Shown here: one piece after another, positions 6,900 through 10,969 of the stretch
Position numbering within the stretch: position 1 is the first letter of the stretch
How the letters are laid out: each line of letters begins with the position of its first letter
Source: JAWLCG01 sp041687295
GTDB lineage: Bacteria > Planctomycetota > Phycisphaerae > SM23-33 > FEN-1343
Direction: 5' to 3'
Length of the DNA: 10,969 nucleotides
Assembly: GCA_041687295.1 (NCBI GenBank)
Contig: JAWLCG010000152.1
Coordinates: 1-10,969, forward strand
Notes under the pieces: model-generated
What the model saw: only the letters and a program-made list of their open reading frames with translations
Told to the model about the DNA's origin: nothing
The model's database searches: none
Position numbers and translations under genes: made by a program

Positions 6900-6932
6900 G
6901 CCGATGGCGCCCGGCGATTCGCTCGGGTCCCT

Positions 6933-6960
6933 ATAGAGCCCCGGGCTTGCCCGGGGTCTT
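6933..6960. repeat. CCCCGGG palindromic element, copy 2
   Basis: CCCCGGGC (6939-6946) pairs with GCCCGGGG (6949-6956) around TT, with TATAGAG before and TCTT after. It is the same element as 1098-1126 and 8751-8779 with small changes in the loop and left flank. Confidence 0.7.
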
Positions 6961-7044
6961 CGATGCTGGACCGCGATACCGTAGACTCCACCGGGCAGGG
7001 CCGCCATGGGGCGTTGTGCCCCGCAGGCGCGCCCCGTCCGAGAT

Positions 7045-7068
7045 GCCCACGGAAGGCATTCCGTGGGC
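7045..7068. repeat. GCCCACGG hairpin, copy 2
   Basis: GCCCACGGAA (7045-7054) pairs perfectly with 7059-7068 around the loop GGCA. Compared with the copy at 5351-5374, only the loop-closing base pair differs, and both sides changed together (T-A there, A-T here). The flanks are otherwise largely unrelated. Confidence 0.75.
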
Positions 7069-7100
7069 GTGGAGAAGACGTCCTGCCGCAGCCCTGATCG

Positions 7101-7190
7101 CCTATCTCTTAACTCTTACAACTCTCAGTGTCTTACCTCTGTGCCCTCTGTGCCTCTGTGGCCCATCCTGCTTTTTCTCTTCCCTCTCTC
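7101..7190. repeat. Low-GC pyrimidine-rich patch with tandem CTCTGTG repeats
   Basis: I count 45 G+C in these 90 bases (50%), well below the surroundings. At 7136-7161 the unit CCTCTGTGC occurs twice in tandem and then as a shortened CTCTGTGG. Runs such as CTCTTAACTCTTACAACTCTC-like text precede it. The patch begins directly after the GH4 stop when read in the direction of that gene. I recall similar GTGCCTCTGTGG text as a dispersed repeat in many environmental genomes; that recollection is unchecked. Confidence 0.65.
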
Positions 7191-7191
7191 C

Positions 7192-8523
7192 CTACGCGAA
7201 CTGCGGCAGGTAGGGCGCCTGGGCGGCGAGCAGGTCGTCGGCGAGCTGCTCGGCGACGGCGAGCGAGCCGACGGCCCCGTCGAGGATGAGGGCCTGGACG
7301 AACTTCTGTCGGCTGCCTTCGAGGGCGGCCTGGACGATCGTTTCGACCCACGCCAGGCGCGTCGCCAGCGTACCGGCCAGGGCGGCCGACAGCGGAGGCT
7401 GCAGGATGGGCCGAAGGCCCGCCCCGTCGGCGACCGCGGGGCTCTCGAGGATCGCCTCGGCCGGCAGGTTGGGCACCTGGCCGGCGTTGGGCAGGTTGGC
7501 CGAGTAGATCCGCCCGGCGTCGGCGCGGATGCTGGCGATGATCTCGATGACCTGCTCGTGCTCGCCACCGCTGTGGCGGAACCACTCGGGCGGCAGGGGC
7601 TCGTCGCTGAGGGCGACGCGGCGCATCTGCTCGTGGCCGCGGTCGCCGCCGGCGATGCAGTTCTCGAAGCTGTAGGCCTGCTGGCCCAGCGTGGTGCCCC
7701 AGTAGCTCTCCGGCCGGGCGAACAGGTGCGGGAAGAACTCCACCACGTGGCGGTCGCAGGCCGAGGGGAAGCCGCCGAAGGTCTTCAGCAGCCACCAGCT
7801 GAAGGGCGTCACGGCGTGCATGCGGTCGGGCGGCAGGGCGGCGTCGGCCTCGGCGAGCTTTTCGTCGGCGATCTCCAGCAGGCGCCCCATGGCGTCCTGG
7901 CCATCCACGCGGACCTCGGTGAACCACGTCAGGTGGTTCATGCCGACGGCCGAGTAGTTCAGCCGGTCCACCGTCACGCCGAGTTGCTTGGCCAGGTAGT
8001 CGGCCACGCCGAACACGCCGTGGCACAGGCCGACGATGTTGGCGCCGGTGGCCTGGCGGACGGCCCGGCAGACGGGGGCCATCGGGTTGCCGTAGTTGAA
8101 CAGCAGGGCGTCGGGGCACAGCTCCAGCACGTCGCGGGCGATGGCGACCATGGCGGGGATCATCCGCAGGGCCCGCGACGAGCCGCCCGGCAGGACGCTG
8201 TCGCCCACCGGCTGCCAGATGCCGTACTTGCGGGGGATGAAGACGTCCTGCTCCCACGCCCGCCGACCGCCCACGCCGATGGTGCAGATCACCGCGGTCG
8301 CGCCCGGCAGCACCTCGCGGCGGTCGGTCGAGGCCCGCACGGTGATGCTCGCCCCGGAGGCCTGGACCATCTTTCGCGCGATGGCCTCGGCCACGCCCAG
8401 GGCGTCGGCGTCGATGTCGACCAGCGCCAGGTCCGCCTCCATGCCGCTGGCGATCAGGTCGGCCGTCAGCCCCCGCATGAACGACACGCTGCCGGCCCCG
8501 ATCAACACCACCTGTTCCCGCAT
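7192..8523 (-). CDS. Glycoside hydrolase family 4 enzyme (alpha-glucosidase/alpha-galactosidase type)
   Basis: This 443-residue cytoplasmic enzyme belongs to GH4, whose members cleave glycosides by an unusual oxidation-elimination route using NAD and a divalent metal. The N-terminal Rossmann motif VVLIGAGSVSF (5-15) binds NAD, with the acidic VDIDAD following at 35-40. NYGNPMAPVCRA (143-154) is the conserved substrate loop. The metal ligands are expected to be Cys167 in LCHGVFG and His197 in VGMNHLTWF, and both are present. The DRHVVEFFPHLF segment (257-268) is also family-typical. Length is normal. GH4 covers alpha- and beta-glycosidases, 6-phospho-glycosidases and alpha-galacturonidases; I cannot assign a substrate. 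The start at 8523 has AGGAG (8535-8531) seven bases away. The gene is alone, with no transporter or PTS gene nearby. Its leader has two competing hairpins. Confidence 0.92.
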   Translation of the reverse strand: MREQVVLIGAGSVSFMRGLTADLIASGMEADLALVDIDADALGVAEAIARKMVQASGASITVRASTDRREVLPGATAVICTIGVGGRRAWEQDVFIPRKYGIWQPVGDSVLPGGSSRALRMIPAMVAIARDVLELCPDALLFNYGNPMAPVCRAVRQATGANIVGLCHGVFGVADYLAKQLGVTVDRLNYSAVGMNHLTWFTEVRVDGQDAMGRLLEIADEKLAEADAALPPDRMHAVTPFSWWLLKTFGGFPSACDRHVVEFFPHLFARPESYWGTTLGQQAYSFENCIAGGDRGHEQMRRVALSDEPLPPEWFRHSGGEHEQVIEIIASIRADAGRIYSANLPNAGQVPNLPAEAILESPAVADGAGLRPILQPPLSAALAGTLATRLAWVETIVQAALEGSRQKFVQALILDGAVGSLAVAEQLADDLLAAQAPYLPQFA

Positions 8524-8544
8524 GGCTCTGCTCCTGTCAGGGTA

Positions 8545-8595
8545 CCCCCGGCCCAGCCCGGGGGCGATGGGGCCATCCTACCGAATCGCCCCCGG
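8545..8595 (-). promoter_or_regulatory. Competing hairpins in the GH4 leader
   Basis: Read on the minus strand, CCGGGGGCGAT (8595-8585) pairs over 11 perfect bases with 8568-8558. The last seven bases of that second arm (8564-8558) can instead pair with CCGGGGG (8551-8545) around a six-base loop. The two pairings exclude each other, and the second stem ends nine bases before the AGGAG ribosome site. This could be an attenuator-like switch, a leader stabiliser, or simply overlapping GC-rich palindromes. Confidence 0.4.
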
Positions 8596-8638
8596 TTGTA
8601 CAGCCCATGGTGGACGGGGCGGGCCGGTGGGGCCCCAG

Positions 8639-8720
8639 CTCGTCAGTCGTACCGGCCAATGGAGACCCAGGGCGCCAGCGCAATATGGAGTGCGGCGGCC
8701 TTGACGCCGCTTTGGATCGC
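8639..8720 (+). repeat. 82-bp direct repeat, left copy (contains a GGAG-type hairpin)
   Basis: These 82 bases match 10824-10905 at 77 positions with no gaps. The right part carries GGAG (8687-8690) and the 6-bp stem GCGGCG (8692-8697) with CGCCGC (8705-8710), then TTTGGATCGC. The left part (starting CTCGTCAGTCGTACC) is not found with the other GGAG copies. The two copies bracket the glycogen synthase gene. Confidence 0.85.
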
Positions 8721-8750
8721 TCTGCACCCGGGCGGTGGTCGGTGTCCGAA

Positions 8751-8779
8751 AAGACCCCGGGCATGCCCGGGGCTATATG
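8751..8779. repeat. CCCCGGG palindromic element, copy 3 (inverted)
   Basis: CCCCGGGC (8755-8762) pairs with GCCCGGGG (8765-8772). Read on the minus strand, all 29 bases including the CATATAG and TCTT flanks are identical to 1098-1126. The asymmetric flanks show that the repeat has a direction. Confidence 0.8.
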
Positions 8780-8840
8780 CAGAGGAATCCTGGGGCCTCT
8801 GTGGCCGTCGTTTCCTCGTCGCAGGCGGATCGCGCGGGCC

Positions 8841-10667
8841 CTAGCCCAGCCGGCCGGTGCGGCGGAGGACGTCGCTGTAGGCGTAGCCGTAGTGTTCGAT
8901 GAGGTTGTGCCAGTCGAAGTGGGGGCTGGAGCTCTCGACGTGGTTGCGCAGGTCGATTCGCTCGCGGCGTTCCATGCGGGCGATGTTGAACATCACGTCG
9001 GTCAGGGCGTCGACGGTGGTCTGGTAGGGCACCATGCGGCGTGGCACGACGAACATGCCCCGCTCGTCGTGGTCGGGGAAGTTCTGCTGCACGTAGCTGC
9101 CGAAGCCCGCCAGGTCGCTGGTGACCGACGGCACGCCCATGGCCACGCACTCCTCGGGCGTGTAGCCCCAGGGCTCGTAGTAGCTCGGGAAGATGCCCAG
9201 GTGACAGCCGCGGACGAACTGCGGGTAGTCCATGCCGAACAGCGGGCTGGAGGGGCTGATGAAATCGGGGTGGTAGACGATCTTGACGGCGTCCTCGGGG
9301 CGGTTGATCAGCCCGCGGGCGCGGACGTGGTTGAGCACGTCGTCGCCGGCGTCGTCGACCAGCTCGTGGGTGACGATGGACGGCAGCCGGCTGATCCGCC
9401 AGCCGTGGCGCAGGCGGCGCAGGCGGAGCCGCCAGTACTCGTCGACCAGCTCGTCCAGCCGCAGGGGGCGGTTCATGACGGTCGCCATGAACAGCCGTTG
9501 GCCGATCTGCTCCTGGATGGCCTCGGTGGTGCGGCGCATCTCCTCCATGACGGCCTGGCTTTGGAGGACCTCGGCGATGACCGAGCGGCAGGGCCTTCGG
9601 GTCGGCAGGAAAAAGACGATCGTGCGGTCGAGCCCGGCGTCGCGGAGGCGCCAGTTGAGCTGCGCCAGGGCGTCGATGGTGATGTCGAAGCCCTTGTTGC
9701 GGTACTCGTAGCGCCCCGAGCTGAAGAAGTAGAGCGTGCGGTCGAGGTCGAAGGTGTAGCTGGGGAAGAAGTGGCCGATCACGAAGTCGTGGATCTGCTC
9801 CTTGTAGGTGCGGTGGAGGTTCTGGAACTCGTGCATGGCCACGAACCGCTCGATGTTGAGCCCGTTGGGCAGCAGCATGTCGGGCTTTCGGCCGGCGAGG
9901 AACTGGCACTCGAAGGCGGTGATCTGGCTGACGGTGGTGAACAGGTGCGCGCCGTGGGCGGCGGCGCGTTCGAGGCGGACCTGGGGCTCGATGTTGAACC
10001 GCCGGGCGTCGGCAAGCCAGTCGACGAAGGGCACGTGGTCGTAGAACCACGGGTCGTTCATCGCCAGGTAGCGCCCCAGCATGGTGGCGTGGGTGGTGAA
10101 GACGATCGAGACCGGCACGTTGTGGCGGCGCAGCTCGGGAATGGCCGAGCCGGCCATCCACTCGTGGAAGTGGGCGATGACGGCCGGTGCGGGCTGGTAG
10201 AGCAGGTGGTGGAAGAACCGCTCGACCATGTGCCCGAAGGCGACCACGTCGTCGACCAGCCCGTCGCTGCCGGGCAGGCTGATGTCGTGATGCTCCCACA
10301 GGGCGTACTTGGTGGCGCCCAGGCGGGGCGCGGCGCTGCGGGTGTCCATCAGCACCACCCGCGGCTCGCCCGAGACGAGCCATCGACCGTAGTAGACCGT
10401 CAGCCCCTCGGCCTGCATGGCCCGGACGGCCTGGCCGAAGCGGGTGTCCGGCACGGGCAGCTCCTCGAACTCGGCGACGGCCTGCTCGGCGTTGTACGGG
10501 CCGACCAGCAGGTACCGCGGGCCCCACAGACCGACCATCGAGGGCGCCTTGGAGCGGATCACCGTATAGATGCCCCCCACCTGCTGGCAGACCTCCCAGG
10601 CCACCTCGCACAGCAGGGGCCCCTCGTCGGGGGCGTTCGAGTCTCCACGCGTTCGTCTGACTGCCAT
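8841..10667 (-). CDS. Eukaryote-type (GT3-like) glycogen synthase
   Basis: This 608-residue cytoplasmic glycosyltransferase lengthens glycogen by adding glucose from a nucleotide sugar. It matches the animal and fungal GYS type, not the usual bacterial GlgA (GT5). Diagnostic stretches are EVAWEVCQQVGGIYTVIRSK near the N terminus (21-40), AHFHEWMAG (165-173), FTTHATMLGRYL (190-201), FSSGRYEYRNKGFD (315-328), and the catalytic EPWGYTPEE with Glu498 and Glu506 (E-x7-E) in FPSYYEPWGYTPEECVAMG. A C-terminal arginine-rich segment (RMERRERIDLRN, 564-575) resembles the glucose-6-phosphate site of the eukaryotic enzymes. The protein ends soon after, without the phosphorylated tail. The start at 10667 is preceded by AGGGAGGT; the open frame runs 80 codons further but through repeats. 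No branching or primer gene is nearby. Confidence 0.93.
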   Translation of the reverse strand: MAVRRTRGDSNAPDEGPLLCEVAWEVCQQVGGIYTVIRSKAPSMVGLWGPRYLLVGPYNAEQAVAEFEELPVPDTRFGQAVRAMQAEGLTVYYGRWLVSGEPRVVLMDTRSAAPRLGATKYALWEHHDISLPGSDGLVDDVVAFGHMVERFFHHLLYQPAPAVIAHFHEWMAGSAIPELRRHNVPVSIVFTTHATMLGRYLAMNDPWFYDHVPFVDWLADARRFNIEPQVRLERAAAHGAHLFTTVSQITAFECQFLAGRKPDMLLPNGLNIERFVAMHEFQNLHRTYKEQIHDFVIGHFFPSYTFDLDRTLYFFSSGRYEYRNKGFDITIDALAQLNWRLRDAGLDRTIVFFLPTRRPCRSVIAEVLQSQAVMEEMRRTTEAIQEQIGQRLFMATVMNRPLRLDELVDEYWRLRLRRLRHGWRISRLPSIVTHELVDDAGDDVLNHVRARGLINRPEDAVKIVYHPDFISPSSPLFGMDYPQFVRGCHLGIFPSYYEPWGYTPEECVAMGVPSVTSDLAGFGSYVQQNFPDHDERGMFVVPRRMVPYQTTVDALTDVMFNIARMERRERIDLRNHVESSSPHFDWHNLIEHYGYAYSDVLRRTGRLG

Positions 10668-10671
10668 CGCG

Positions 10672-10679
10672 ACCTCCCT
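10672..10679 (-). promoter_or_regulatory. Strong Shine-Dalgarno site that fixes the glycogen synthase start
   Basis: AGGGAGGT on the minus strand lies four bases before the ATG at 10667. It decides the start, since the frame stays open for another 80 codons through repeat DNA that does not resemble the protein family. Confidence 0.85.
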
Positions 10680-10680
10680 G

Positions 10681-10719
10681 CCACCAGCCCGGCCGTGGGA
10701 CCGACGGCCCCGCCGGTGG
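10681..10719 (-). promoter_or_regulatory. Nested hairpin in the glycogen synthase leader
   Basis: CCACC (10681-10685) pairs with GGTGG (10715-10719), and inside it GGCCGT (10691-10696) pairs with ACGGCC (10704-10709), separated by a symmetric 5x5 internal loop. The structure ends one base from the ribosome site, so if transcribed it could affect translation. It may also be chance pairing in GC-rich DNA. Confidence 0.35.
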
Positions 10720-10774
10720 CGTGTCCCGTCGCATTGTACGGATGTCCGCCCCCGGGGAAAGCTTGTAGACCGGA

Positions 10775-10790
10775 CCCCGCCCGGGCGGGG
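10775..10790. repeat. 16-base perfect palindrome CCCCGCCC/GGGCGGGG
   Basis: CCCCGCCC (10775-10782) is followed directly by its reverse complement (10783-10790). A GTAG lies just upstream (10765-10768), so this may be a degenerate relative of the GTAG-type repeats; the spacing is longer than in the clear copies. Confidence 0.45.
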
Positions 10791-10823
10791 CCGCGCCGCC
10801 GGCTCCACCCCGTCCGGCGCCGA

Positions 10824-10905
10824 CTCGTCAGTCGTACCGGCCAATGGAGGCGCAGGGCGCGAGCGCCGTATGGAGTGCGGCGGCCTTGACGCCGCTTTGG
10901 ATCGC
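10824..10905 (+). repeat. 82-bp direct repeat, right copy (contains a GGAG-type hairpin)
   Basis: This copy matches 8639-8720 at 77 of 82 positions. The 5 differences all fall in the stretch between the CTCGTCAGTC block and the TATGGAGTGC block; the hairpin (GCGGCG at 10877-10882 with CGCCGC at 10890-10895) is identical. GGAG is at 10872-10875. It lies upstream of the glycogen synthase. Confidence 0.85.
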
Positions 10906-10920
10906 ATACGACCGGGCCCC

Positions 10921-10969
10921 GTAGGCCGGACGCAGTCCGGCTGGGGAGAAGCGCCCCATCGGACGGCCT
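10921..10969 (+). repeat. GTAG-type repeat pair, cut by the window end
   Basis: The first 21 bases (10921-10941) are identical to 5201-5221: GTAG, then the GCCGGAC/GTCCGGC hairpin. The next bases stay similar (GCGCCCCATC at 10951-10960 matches 5231-5240), then diverge. The inverted right arm should lie beyond the window. The similarity to 5201 starts exactly at GTAG, which fixes the element's left end. Confidence 0.8.

Larger units (their letters stand above)
6832..7191. other. 360-bp intergenic region between GH4 and methyltransferase genes
   Basis: No gene is visible here. From the methyltransferase side it holds a ribosome site, a GTAG-type hairpin (6847-6899), a CCCCGGG palindrome (6933-6960), a short stem GGGGC/GCCCC around 7008-7021, a GCCCACGG hairpin (7045-7068) and a pyrimidine-rich patch with CTCTGTG repeats (about 7101-7190). 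Both flanking genes read leftward, so the methyltransferase promoter should lie in or beyond these repeats; none is clear. Confidence 0.65.
8524..8840. other. 317-bp intergenic region between glycogen synthase and GH4 genes
   Basis: No gene is visible here. It contains the GH4 leader with competing GC-rich stems (8545-8595), an 82-bp repeat (8639-8720) that ends in a GGAG-type hairpin, an inverted CCCCGGG palindrome (8751-8779), and a short CCTCTGTGGCC stretch near 8796-8806 that resembles the repeat at 7136-7161. Confidence 0.65.
10668..10969. other. Intergenic region upstream of the glycogen synthase, to the window edge
   Basis: No gene is visible in these 302 bases. They hold the ribosome site, a leader hairpin (10681-10719), a 16-base palindrome (10775-10790), the right 82-bp repeat (10824-10905) and the start of a GTAG-type repeat pair (10921 onward). 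A promoter for the glycogen synthase is expected here but I cannot identify one. Confidence 0.65.

Noticed and set aside
5197..6936. A 579-codon plus-strand frame across the methyltransferase
   Set aside because: It is antisense to a clear family member and its translation is His/Arg/Gly-rich without domain features.
7006..8844. A 612-codon plus-strand frame across the GH4 gene
   Set aside because: It is antisense to a well-supported GH4 enzyme and begins in repeat DNA; the protein looks compositionally driven.
8607..10889. A 760-codon plus-strand frame across the glycogen synthase
   Set aside because: It is antisense to a gene with the full glycogen synthase motif set and is rich in Val, Asp, Gly and His from codon-shadow effects.
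10668..10907. Upstream extension of the glycogen synthase
   Set aside because: The extra 80 codons come from repeats, and a strong ribosome site supports the start at 10667.
1..10969. CRISPR array
   Set aside because: The repeats are dispersed hairpins in different orientations with no regular spacing or uniform spacers.

Overview
This GC-rich window holds six complete protein genes, each standing alone, with intergenic gaps packed with short palindromic repeats. It contains no rRNA, tRNA, CRISPR array or transposase gene that I can see. The gene mix (a eukaryote-type glycogen synthase, a GH4 glycosidase, a CE7 carbohydrate esterase, a non-pyrrolysine MttB-family methyltransferase and a MASE1 hybrid histidine kinase), together with the GC content and repeat-rich gaps, suggests a Planctomycetota genome, perhaps a Phycisphaerae-like lineage. 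That placement is inference, not proof.

Layout from left to right: an inverted pair of palindromic repeats (1-145); dapF for diaminopimelate epimerase (172-1008, minus); a 330-bp gap with four palindromic elements; a CE7 acetyl esterase (1339-2295, minus); a short divergent gap; a 930-residue MASE1-PAS-PAS-HisKA-HATPase-REC hybrid kinase (2412-5204, plus, the only plus-strand gene); a convergent gap with two palindromic elements; an MttB-family methyltransferase (5410-6831, minus); a repeat-rich gap with a 50% GC pyrimidine-rich patch; a GH4 glycosidase (7192-8523, minus); another repeat-rich gap; a GT3-type glycogen synthase (8841-10667, minus); and a final gap that ends inside a repeat cut by the window edge.

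Functionally, three genes act on carbohydrates: the esterase would remove acetyl groups from sugars or oligosaccharides, the GH4 enzyme would cleave small or phosphorylated glycosides, and the glycogen synthase would store glucose. DapF makes a lysine and peptidoglycan precursor. The methyltransferase suggests quaternary-amine or other methyl-donor metabolism, but its corrinoid partner is not here. The kinase has no partner regulator nearby. No convincing multi-gene operon exists in the window.

The most interesting signal is between the genes. Two families of short hairpins begin with GTAG or GGAG, the tetranucleotides that mark REP sequences mobilised by REP-associated tyrosine transposases (RAYTs), and several occur as inverted pairs (REPIN/BIME-like). 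At two genes the GTAG tetranucleotide itself supplies the TAG stop codon. Two 82-bp direct repeats flank the glycogen synthase. Further palindrome families (a CCCCGGG element and a GCCCACGG hairpin) recur, one with a compensatory base-pair change.
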